A program made the translations under genes and the position numbers. A DNA stretch of 32,517 bases from the NCBI GenBank assembly GCA_024516155.1, contig JAJJXM010000148.1:1-32517 (forward strand), given 5' to 3'. The notes under the pieces were generated by a model. The model saw only the letters and a program-made list of their open reading frames with translations, searched no databases and was not told where the DNA came from. The stretch comes from Pyronema omphalodes. Lineage: Eukaryota; Ascomycota; Pezizomycetes; Pezizales; Pyronemataceae. Below are positions 19,998 to 29,590 of the stretch, piece by piece; position 1 is the first letter of the stretch; every line of letters begins with the position of its first letter.

Positions 19998-20390
19998 TTA
20001 GGACCCAACATATGATATTAATCTTTGTAGTTTTATGCATTCCAGAGACTTATCTGTTGGTGCCTGAGGGAGTGGGGGGGGGGGGGGGGGACTACACAGT
20101 ACATACCGAAGTTTGAGGGCCAGGCATGCAGAATGCCAGTCGACTACCCAACCTGCAGGGTACAACTCACGAATGATCACTCGCTTACCCGCCACTTTCA
20201 TGTGTGTTGAAACTTTAAAAGCTTGCTGCCTCTCTATCTTGCTGTTATCAAATAACATTTCAACCCTCAAACCTTCTAACCTTTTGCTAATGTCTTCAGA
20301 AGTTGGCTCGTAAATCTTTTCATAATAATCCTGTATTGTTGCGTCAAAGGTGTGGAATCTGGAGTTATAGATTGCATTCATTTGACTCAT
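19998..20390 (-). CDS. Hypothetical protein fragment
   Basis: 130 codons, unrecognised. The first 90 residues look protein-like (YNSRFHTFDATIQDYYEKIY, then EDISKRLEGLRVEML and a basic stretch VAGKRVIIRELYP), with mixed charged and aromatic composition. The reverse complement of a G17 run (20074-20090) makes PPPPPP near the C-terminus, so the last 30 codons are doubtful and the frame may slip there. It may be the end of an older gene. No promoter or intron evidence. Confidence 0.3.
   Translation of the reverse strand: MSQMNAIYNSRFHTFDATIQDYYEKIYEPTSEDISKRLEGLRVEMLFDNSKIERQQAFKVSTHMKVAGKRVIIRELYPAGWVVDWHSACLALKLRYVLCSPPPPPPLPQAPTDKSLECIKLQRLISYVGS
20074..20090 (+). repeat. G17 homopolymer
   Basis: Seventeen consecutive Gs; a likely length-variable and error-prone site. 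Confidence 0.9.
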
Positions 20391-21069
20391 TTACAATACG
20401 GAGAATGCTTGGCCATCATGCGCATTACCGGGTTAGCGTTGGAATGATTGATTGGTTGTATAGTAATGGAATCATCAAGTAATTTTGAGCTAGCTAACTA
20501 ATGTTTAACTATAAGCTGCTCAATGTGCGTACGCTAAAGATGACGATGGCGATGACGATGACTCACCAGTCATTTTTCAACAGCAGGCAGGACAATTTCC
20601 TAGAATGAATGACGATAATCGGGTTTTAGAGTTTAGTCTGTATGCCTGTCTTCACTTTATACCTTCATTCCTTCCCAGTTAATCAGTATGATCTATGATG
20701 TAGAAAGCCTTAGATCTCAAATTATTTAAATTAAAGCATAAATAATAAATACAAAACTGCATCCAAATCGTAATTTTGGAAGCTTTCTCTTGGCTAGAAA
20801 CAATTGAACTTTTCAACCCAATCGTTTTTGAAACTCGTCAGTAAACACAATCGATCTTAAACATAAAAAAGGTACTGACATACTAGCTCCATTTGCCATG
20901 ACTTTCTTCAAATTCCAATATAACGCCATGAACTCCGGTCTGTAAGCAATTGATGCCTATAACCCACATTTGTGATGCTGATACCACCCTGAAACCATCA
21001 AACGCCAATCCCCCAATTACCTCAGCATCTCAGGACCTCAGCATCTCAGGACCTCAGCACCTCAGCACC
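20391..21069. other. Intergenic, AT-rich, two short tandem repeats
   Basis: gatgac/gatggc triplet-pair repeats lie near 20539-20562. A small tandem of cagcatctcaggacct and shortened copies lies at about 21022-21075, at the 3' edge of the Gag-like ORF. No gene seen. Confidence 0.5.
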
Positions 21070-21684
21070 TCAGCTGATCCACCTCCCCCCTCTCATCCTA
21101 CACCTCCTGTCATGTTCCAGCATCAACGCCACCAAAATCTTCGGCTGTTCTCTAACCCTGTGTTTCACAGCCTCACAAAACGCCCTCCAACCCCTTTTAT
21201 CTGTGTTCCCAGTAGTCATCAATCCTCTCAATAAAATAAATACATGTTCCTGTTTACTTATCTTATGTCCCTCTGATACAAAATTATATTCCTCGACACG
21301 AGATGTCACCTTCTGGATATAAAAATCGATATTCCTATTACAATACAGAAGTGTCGTATCATAGAGAGCTTGCCGAATGGTATCGGGACAGAGAGTGGTT
21401 TTGTAGTCTTCTTTGATGGCGGACCAGATTTCGGAAGCGGAGGTCAGATGGAGGTAGCGAGATTTTTGGTTGGGAGATAAGTGGAAGAGGATTGTGTTAC
21501 GCGCTGCGGAGTTTTCAGAAGGAGTGTATTGATTGGAGAGAGCTGAGAGAAAGGTCGAAGGATCCAGAATAGCACAGAGATGGCCTTGGGATCGGAGATG
21601 GGAGATCATTGAGCGAGACCAGGGCAGGTAGGAAGTGCCGTCATAAATAGGTGGTCCGGCATTTGTGGTTGAAGGGATACGCAT
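21070..21684 (-). CDS. Stand-alone copia Gag-like (UBN2/retrotran_gag) protein
   Basis: 204 codons starting MRIPSTTNAGPPIYDGTSYL. The order YDGTSYLPWSRSMISHL, then ASEIWSAIKEDY, then a helix-rich region ending in LLRGLMTT is the Gag domain layout of copia elements. There is no zinc knuckle, protease or pol nearby, and it is a different family from the gag at 7208. The C-terminus ends at a small tandem repeat and is Arg-rich. It could be a relic of a lost element or a captured Gag. The open frame over the whole domain argues against very old decay. Confidence 0.5.
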   Translation of the reverse strand: MRIPSTTNAGPPIYDGTSYLPWSRSMISHLRSQGHLCAILDPSTFLSALSNQYTPSENSAARNTILFHLSPNQKSRYLHLTSASEIWSAIKEDYKTTLCPDTIRQALYDTTLLYCNRNIDFYIQKVTSRVEEYNFVSEGHKISKQEHVFILLRGLMTTGNTDKRGWRAFCEAVKHRVREQPKILVALMLEHDRRCRMRGGRWIS

Positions 21685-22401
21685 TTTGAACCGACGGGAT
21701 GATATTTTTTGGCTGTTCTATTTTTGATCTGTGACCCTTGGAATAGTTTATAGAGGTTGTAGGTTCTGGGATACGGTTATTATCGATGTTTGTTCAGATC
21801 AACTAAGAGTTTGTGTCTCACCAGTAATGCGGTTGTTTAAGTGGAACTGGTGCAAAAGATGGAAGATGGAACAGGAATACTGAAGGTCGGAGGTGAAAGA
21901 TCATGTTTGGTTTAGAAACTCAGAGCTATACTTATCATTTTTGGGCCTATAAATGAATTATTGTGACGTGATGATGCAAAGCCTTATTTTTTAGTCGTAA
22001 CGAGTTAAGAAAGGTAAATTCTGTCCCCATATTTCTTATTTTTGTCAGAAGAACCCCCTCCCAATGATATGGGCTTATGAAAGCCCACTCGGCTATTCAG
22101 TGGCTTTTGCATGGCCTAAGCCACTCGACAAATAATGGTGATAAGGTTTCAGATAACAGGTTCACCATGTTAAATAGAAACCATTGAACATCTAAAGCAG
22201 TGTTGCAGTATATAGAAACAACCACGGTTCGATATTTCTCAATGAATTAACGGCCCGATAATGTAATGGAAAAATGTAAATAGAATCCCCGTAAAATCGC
22301 GTCTTCCATGCTCAAACACATAATCGTAACAGCCGTAATATTCATCAATTTGACGTAAACGATAATCATAACCCCAACTCCACCATCTATCATAATAATT
22401 T

Positions 22402-23094
22402 TCAAATAGCCAGTTCCCGTACCCGTCTCGATTGTATAGTCTCCCAAGTTTCTCGTGGCCCTTCCGAATCTGGAGAGTCTCTCGGGTATCCACTCTCCCT
22501 TGAGCCCCGCGACCCCCTTGACTGCCTTGACTCTCTCAACTCCCTCGAATTCCTTAAGTCCCTCGAATTCTTTAAGTCCCTCGAATCTCTTGACGCCCTG
22601 GAATCCCTCGACTCCCTTGACTCCCTTGACTCCCTTGACTCCCTTGACTCCCTTGACTCCCTTGACTCCTTTGACTCCTTTGACTCCTTGGACTCTCTCG
22701 AATCCCGTGTTCTTCTCCTCCTCTTCTTGCTCGAATTCATACTCCGTCTCTGTCCACCAAACATTTCGGTCAACCATTCATTGACCCTAATTTCCAAAAT
22801 ATCCTTTGTATCCGCCACGGAACAAGGTATCTGCCTCATCCTACAAAACTGGAATAGTTCATCCTCTGTCATTTTTTCCACTCTAATCGTCGGTTTCAGA
22901 GATATCCTTGGGTCGCCATGACCAACCCACACAGGTGCTCCATAGGGATAAAATTGTGGGGGTGGTTTGTATTGCGCTATTGGAGTTATCGGAGATGATT
23001 GACTGGATAAAGATTTAGATAGATATGAGGACGATGAATCGCAAGGAAGAAGGCGGTATAAAGCTTGGAGTAGAGAATTGCGTTTAGAGTGCAT
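22402..23094 (-). CDS. Protein with SAP-like motif and Ser-Arg-Glu repeat tail
   Basis: 230 codons, function unknown. Residues 1-75 are Ser/Pro/Tyr-rich. About 70-112 (VEKMTEDELFQFCRMRQIP, then a helix to VNEWL) resembles a SAP-type helix-extended-helix, inferred only. A basic KKRRRR stretch that could be a nuclear signal comes next, then ESK/ESR tripeptide repeats for some 70 residues coded by a 9-bp tandem array. The frame ends at 22402. A different minus-strand frame (22493-22239) looks protein-like and Tyr/Trp-rich (YGNWLFENYYDRWWSWGYDY), so the true C-terminus may lie there after a shift or splice. Confidence 0.45.
   Translation of the reverse strand: MHSKRNSLLQALYRLLPCDSSSSYLSKSLSSQSSPITPIAQYKPPPQFYPYGAPVWVGHGDPRISLKPTIRVEKMTEDELFQFCRMRQIPCSVADTKDILEIRVNEWLTEMFGGQRRSMNSSKKRRRRTRDSRESKESKESKESRESRESRESRESRESRESRDSRASRDSRDLKNSRDLRNSRELRESRQSRGSRGSRESGYPRDSPDSEGPRETWETIQSRRVRELAI
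22486..22720 (-). repeat. 9-bp tandem array (gactccctt) coding Glu-Ser-Lys/Arg
   Basis: Nearly perfect from about 22607 to 22694 and degenerate outside. Because the unit is a multiple of three, length changes keep the frame. An alternative frame yields a VKG repeat, which I regard as a shadow. Confidence 0.9.
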
Positions 23095-25099
23095 TGTGAT
23101 TGCTATTGTTGGCCGTTGACCGTTGAGCTTTTGAACCGTTTGATGTATTCTATTCCCGTGTGTTTTCTGGATCCGATAGTACAGTAGCTTGAAGGGAGGT
23201 GAAGGGAGTTATATAGACGAACATAGTTTGAGGGTATGGTTCATAGCTCACATGATAATCGGTTTCAGTAATTGAGGCGTAGTAAATGTCGCAGATCACG
23301 GAATCGTCATCTTTAAGCTCGCTAGATCTGCTTAAAGTTCTGTTAGCCTTACCATATGTAGCTTCACGCTTAACTGCTGACCGGGATTATTCTGCATTGC
23401 CCTGTGATCGTGATCATCACACACCGCTGTGCAACATACAGCATCGCGAAATAAGCGCCCATGCCATCTGTTAGATACAGTAAATGTCATGCCATAAGTA
23501 TGTCGCATTGACATATAGATTCTGCATTTCATGATGAGCCTTTGCTTCTGCCTGAAGATTTATGCACAGTTCCTTTCTGAAGCGAAGTTATGAACGCAGG
23601 ATTTATGCAAACGCTTTAAAAGCCGGTTTTTTGCGAATTAAAGTTTCATCAGTATGTTTGTTATCGATAAGTTGGTGAATGAAAAGTGCATAAACTTATT
23701 ACCATGTGCCCTCTTGTGCCACTCATGAACCTATATTGTGTAGCGACTGTAGGATAACGGACTGAAATATATGTACCACATTTCATGCGGGCGTTCTCGC
23801 TTGTGGATGACGTATGTGCCCGGCCTCATGACATGTCACGCAGATGTGGCGCAGGATGTTATATTTTTAGAACATCGTGGCTTAGCCTAGCGTGATGGTA
23901 CATATGTATGTAATCAGATAACATCCAACTCTCTCGCTGAGATTGGACAGGCATTACATTCATGTAATGCATGATTTTTCAGAAGCAGATTTTAGGAGCT
24001 ATACCAAGTAATAATTAGCAAGAGATTTGGAACGCTTAGTATGAGGCTTATATTAAGTGAGGAAAACGACTTTCCGTGATTTCTCAGAATCGTAACATCA
24101 ATGTATGGATTATTTAGAAAGCTCTCCCTTATAAAGTAAGCATGACTGAACGTCTGATGAAGAATGCCCTCGCTTCCAGAAACTTCGACATTGGATGGCT
24201 TCCTGTAGAAAAACCAGCTCAGTACAGCGATGTTCCAATCTTTTCCTTCCGGACCGTGTATAACAGTCAACCCAGACTACTTTAATGGTAGGATCTATGA
24301 GACGATTGAAGCTTTCAAATATCCGAAGATCTCATTGTGATTCTCTGGGAGTTCCTGGGGCACAGAGTGTGGCGTTGGCCCTGACGCCGGATCAAGTTGG
24401 CGGATTTGGTAGTCGTCGTCCATTCGTGCAAGATCAGCCGCAACACCGCAACGTCAACACAACCGCTTCAAGATAAACGCGCTGTTATATATCGACCTAA
24501 AACTGTTGGTATAATACAATAAAGCCCTCCGTTTACATGCGCAAGTAATACTTTTTCTTTTCACACTTGTCCGTGTATCTAGAAGGCTAGGCAACCCAAC
24601 CTACGTTATTCTGTAATACAGGCTTCGTGATATATGTACATGGCTAATTGACAAATTCGTAAGGAAAACGACTGTCTAAAACATGTTGAAAATAACGCAT
24701 TCTCCGGACGAGTAACCACTTGAGTGGTACAGTGATATCGAGTGGTATGCACCGGTATTTCCATCGAAAATTCAAAATATGTGGTTATCTCTCTTTATGT
24801 CTATCTTTATATACATCATGAACACTCTACATCGCCGCTCCGAGATATGTTCCGGATCTGTGACTATGACCTTAATCCATCAATCCTTCTATCTATCATG
24901 TTCTTCTTCGTCCTGAGAAGTTAAAGAGGAATCATCCTACATCTTACTATCCCTCGGATTCCTCTTATTCTTCGGCAGCAGCAGCCATTACCAACATCAT
25001 CACTAATCATCACTAATCACCCGTAGTGATTAAGTTTCTAACCGCTCTAAGCAAGCTATATCAAAAGAAGATTACAGAAAACAGATCGAGAAAAGTGTA
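23095..25099. other. Gene-poor region
   Basis: The only ORFs are short and unrecognised; the least random is the minus frame at 24270-23992 (92 codons, MTVIHGPEGKDWNIAV). There is a 9-bp inverted repeat with a 2-bp spacer at 23951-23970 and one ATCAGATAA at 23913-23921 without a gene next to it. Confidence 0.5.
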
Positions 25100-25670
25100 T
25101 ATAATATGTGTGTCGCAAAAAATACCTAGCCTAAGCTTCTTGACTGTCATTTGAACCTTGATCGATGCAGTACGTCAAAGCAGCCATTGTGACTGGCTTT
25201 CGTTACGAATGAAAAGTGTTTTGATGCATTAAGTAATGACTGGATTTGTTGAGAGCTGTGCTAGCCGCGATACCAGTCCTCAAATAGGCGCCTTTTCTAC
25301 AAAATCCAACGGCCCCAGATTGGGGCTGACGGGTATATCCTGGAGCAGAATACATATATGCGGCAGGCAGCGGGCACCAGTGTACTTGCATTGACTTGAT
25401 GACTTTGCAGCTAATGGGGACGTCAAGGAACGGCATGATAATACACATATGTATCTGTATCGGCGAAGACTTACGATATTTTGGTTTGCATTTGGACTAG
25501 TTTTACGTGCGGCTGGTCCTGGTGCATAGCCGCAGAACTTTCTCAGGTTCGCTCTGTTTCCAGTTCGGACCACAACCAGTTATGATTATTAAGAAAATGA
25601 TCGCTGGGAGTGAATTTATCGTTTGCAACGCAGAAACAATAATTCACTGTGGAATAGAGCGGATCGTGAT
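25100..25670 (-). repeat. Unknown dispersed repeat, copy R'
   Basis: Reverse-complement partner of 13329-13855. The shared blocks run in the same order over some 550 bp. It carries an unrecognised open frame at 25573-25280 (97 codons). Confidence 0.7.
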
Positions 25671-26089
25671 GGGCATTATTTTCTTAAACATTAAATCCAT
25701 ATTCTTGATTGTCGAGTTAAAAATGTTGCGTGAATCATACATCATCTGTAAACTCATGGTCGTGTATTTCTGATCCGGTATCCGCCATCTACTCTGCATG
25801 CATAGTGAGCAATGCTTGAGAATTCATACATTACGTGGTTGTGTCACTGCCCCATCTTCGCTGACAAGTCATATGGTGTCGGCCACTTGGTAGAGCTAGC
25901 GCGACAGGGATCTGAGGCCTCAAAACAACCCCCCCGCGCCGACCGTATCTCCTCCTCGCGCCGGAAGACATTATCAATTTTAATACCCCAGTTTGATGTA
26001 ATACACCTCAGAGAACAATTCTGGGGTTTTAAAGTCGATTTAGAGGTGTGGTTGTGGAGTTAATAGCGTTTGAATGTCACCCATTTTGT

Positions 26090-27567
26090 GGTGGCAGGAG
26101 AAACTTTTGAATGCATCACTAGTGCAGTGCGTCTTGACCAAGGAAGCCATGGAACCCAGAGATGCGAGGATTCTGTTTCAGCAACATTATTCCGGGGGTA
26201 ACGTACAATACAACGAAACTGACTGCGATAAACTACTCGCTGAACTACAGTACTTGCCGCTTGCAATTACGCAAGTTGCCTCATATCTCCAGATAAACCG
26301 ACACACGATTACGCCCACCCAGTACCTTGCAGATTTCCAGCGAACAAAGGCCCGTCAAGAGCAGTTACTTTCGAAAGCCGTTCACAATTCTTTCAGGCCA
26401 GAGTTACCGGTTTCTTCCGCCAGCAGTGCTGAGACAGTGTTGACCACGTTCGAAATCACCTTCCGACAAGTACTGACGCAATCACCTCTCGCCGGCTCTA
26501 TTTTGCGTCTGATTGCATGCATTGATGCCCAGGCAATCCCACATGAGCTTATCGCCGAACTGTCAGATCAAATGGATGATACTCTGCTCCACGAAGCTTT
26601 AAGTAGATTGGTAAATTTTTCACTCTTGAAATGTCATATAGACAGCACAGAGGCGGGACACACGACATACACCATTCATTTCTTCGTCCACATTGCAATC
26701 CGGTACTTTATGTCACCCGAAGAAAAGGGAAGCGCGATCCAAACTACAGTCTACAGCCCAGGTCCTTGCAAATCATCCCACCAGATGGAGAATTCGAAAA
26801 CTGGCCACCCTGGCGTCGATACCTTCCTTACACCACGGCTTTCTTGTCATACGTTGGCAACGCATTGAACGATATCGATATTGCTACCATACGTTACTCT
26901 ATGGCAGACTATCTCAGTAACACAGGCCATTACCGCGACTCTCATGGATCCCCTAGCTGAAAGAACTACGACAGTACACAAGCTCTTACAAGGCCATGAA
27001 CACCCTCAAAAACTAAAATCAATGCTTGTTCTTGCAGACACATTTTTTGAGATTGGGATGCCTGATAAGTGCGAGAAATCAGGGGCTGAAGTTGTAGCGT
27101 TGTCCGAAGAGGTGCTCGGCGGAGACCATCCACATACCTCAAAAGCCTTGAGCCATCTTGCAATGACGTTTCACAATAAAGGAAGAATGGACGAAGCCGA
27201 AAAGTTACAGCGCAAGGTTCTAGAGGCCCGTAAAGTCGTCTCTGGCGAAGAACATCCGGGTACCTTGAAAGCCATGCGTAACCTTGCATTTACGCTTTGG
27301 AGAAAAGGGGAATTGGATGAAGCCGAAGCGTTAGAGCGTAAGGTTCTGGAGACCCTCAAAGTTGTCTCTGGCGCAGACCATCCAGATACCTTGATTACAA
27401 TGAATAACCTTGCGTGCACATACTACTCCAAAGCTGCCTTCGGTATCGCTATCGGAACGATGGAGGAAGTTGTGTCTCGTCGTTTGCGGATCCTAGGCAG
27501 TGACCATGAATATACCAGGTCGTCGATGGCATTATTGAACTGGTGGAAAGACAAACAAGGTAACTAG
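26090..27567 (+). pseudogene. 5'-truncated, frameshifted NLR paralogue (NB-ARC C-half plus 2-3 TPRs)
   Basis: Homology to the NLR at 516-4288 starts about 26090-26110, inside NB-ARC; the HeLo domain, P-loop and Walker B are absent. The first frame (to about 26755) covers LPLAITQVASYLQINR through MSPEEKGSAIQTT. Against the other copy, a 7-bp tandem duplication (ctacagt) and a 2-bp loss nearby move it to a second frame (PPDGEFENWPPWRRYLP to SMADYLSNTGHYRDSH). An extra 4 bp (ggat, near 26945) moves it to a third frame (26945-27567). That frame keeps a half unit and two TPR units plus the C-terminal cap ending ALLNWWKDKQGN, intact where the other copy is shifted. These indels are not homopolymer slips, so this is a real broken gene. 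No promoter is expected. Confidence 0.85.
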
Positions 27568-27740
27568 GACTCACAGCATTGTACGTAATATCTTGTTTCT
27601 GGAATAAGATAATGGTGAACCATGATCGCTAACTAATAAGTTATTCTGGACGGATAGCAGGAGACACCCGGGTTTTGAATCTTTTGATGGTATTTCAAGG
27701 CTGTATTTGAGACCAAAGGGAACAGTTTAGTATGTACATG
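26090..27740 (+). repeat. Arm B of the inverted NLR duplication
   Basis: Counterpart of 1-3050. Homology goes through the stop and about 170 bp beyond, then fades near 27740. Confidence 0.8.
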
Positions 27741-29009
27741 GAAATATTGGGAGACGTTTTCAAAATTATCTGTGCACCTTTGCTATAGTGTTTTATATAG
27801 TGCCAAAGAAAGCCATACACCACTTCGAATTTCTGGATGCCAATTCAACAAGATAAAAATACCACGATGATTACTACAATCAAGGACTCTCTCAAATTTT
27901 AACATCTGAAGGTGCGTCATCAACTACGCAGTGGCTGAATTGCCTGAACAATAATTGCCGCACCAAAGAAGTCCAAGAAAATGTTCCGGTAAGCGGAACG
28001 AATTGTTACAACAAAAGGTGGCTATTAGACAGGATCAGCTCGGTTAAAGCACGCTGTGTATATATTTCCTCGCTAAGAAGAAAACACCAAATGCCTCTAG
28101 TCTAGTGTCCCTTGGATTTACGGTGGTATTTTTCCGAATGACTTATACTATTCCCAGAAAGATAATCAAAATAAAAAATGACCATAAATCATAATTCACG
28201 ACGCCGGTATGTGCCTTCCAAAGCTTCAAAATTCGTCTGCTCTACGATCCCCTTATTTTTACTACCTTATTTGAACCAGCAGCATTTGTTTCGTCATTGT
28301 GGTGTCGGGTAGTGCCTCCTAATCCGTGGTCTAACCTCTAGCACTCAAATTCCCTCAGCATTTCTCGCCGTATCTTGCCTAAGTTTTGGCGATAATATTG
28401 CAATGCCCCTGCCGATCAGAAGACTTTGCTGACTTCGTTAACTCAATAGAGACACATAGGACTGCTTCTTGGCTTCAATTCGTTTTGGTAGAAGGTAGGG
28501 AGCACTAGTAATAATAATGTGCGGAGAAAGGCGTCTGAGATGTTCATTCCGAGCTAGCAGCGGCTGTAAATGGTGTCGTATGCGCAGACGCGTAGCAAGA
28601 GTTAGAATGATGCATTGAGTGTAAGCTGGTGGAGAGCGAAAATTAAAGCTAAATTAAAAGCGGTATGGGAAGAAGAAGATCTTAAAGGAAAGTCCAAATT
28701 TTACATTTACATTCTAATCAGACACCGTTCGAGGCTTCTAAGGCCTATGCGGGAAACTAAATACCAACTCGGCACAACCTAATCCTGTCCTCGAGGCCGG
28801 AGCCTCCTAATGAGGCATCCTAATCTCCTACCCGCAATTATCCCCGCGCAGAAAAGGAAAAGTAGAAACAAACTCTTACGAAAACAGTAGAGGAAGAAAG
28901 AAGTGAGCGTCGCTCAAAAGCGGACCCCACCAACACGCCACATCCTTTTCGGAGAAAACAAAGAAAATGAAAAGAAAAAAGAACGGAAAGAACAAAAAAG
29001 TTATGCAAT
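27741..29009. other. No gene recognised
   Basis: AT-rich sequence with frequent stops in all frames; no RNA gene or element seen. Confidence 0.5.
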
Positions 29010-29590
29010 TCCCAGCTCTTGCGCCTCTACTGGTACTGCCTGCCAATCTGAGTGGCCGCCAAATATTCCAAGATCGCTTTCGTGAGTCGATCGTCCCTAA
29101 AGATATGCACCACTTTGGAGGTGTCCCCGTGTTTGACGCTGGCCGGAATCACACACCAGCACTCGTCAGATTCTTTACGCTTGATGCGTTTTAGATGAGT
29201 ACCCACCAACGCATGGCCGGATGCGAGCTGGAGGAAGACCGCTGCCTTTCGTTTGGGAATGCTGCGCAGCTCGGAGCGGAGGCTAAGCTTGCGTCGAGGG
29301 CGATAAGACTTGCTTGTCCTTCAGTTCCTTTTGGACCCCACTGCTTGGTGAGCTCGGCCTGGGTGTCGGTGGCGATCCTGTTGACATGCGCCAGGGACGC
29401 AGTCGGGGGGGTGTGGCATATCCGTTCCTCGCAGCGAGTGAGCGGTGGTGCCTGGCATCGATGCTGGACCCCGAGTTTTGCTGCCTCATTCGCAGCCTCG
29501 TTCTAGCTATATCGGAGTGACCCGGTACCCAACGAATCAGAACGTTGACGTCCCAGTTCGACATAATCCTTGACCAGCATCCCAAAGGAA
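29010..29590 (-). mobile_element. Decayed LINE ORF2 3' end (Tad-type): RNase H end and C-terminal zinc region
   Basis: On the minus strand near 29555-29510 is VLIRWVPGHSDIA, the end of the RNase H domain of fungal LINEs. After a shift comes NEAANEAAKLGV, then, in another frame near 29250-29130, FLQLASGHALVGTHLKRIKRKESDECW. This is the Q-L-GHA-x-x-x-x-L-x-RI...C pattern before the last zinc knuckle, followed by a degraded VVHIFRDD. Several frame changes and no upstream RT: a 5'-truncated, dead copy. The 3' end and any target duplication were not found. Confidence 0.65.

Noticed and set aside
22247..22777. Minus-strand ORF with a VKG collagen-like repeat
   Set aside because: Alternative frame of the 9-bp array; the frame with the longer non-repeat N-terminus is preferred.
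23913..23921. ATCAGATAA iron-GATA site
   Set aside because: Single copy with no iron gene next to it; one chance match is plausible in 32 kb.
26966..27419. Minus-strand ORFs at the second NLR copy
   Set aside because: Antisense shadows of the TPR-coding plus strand.
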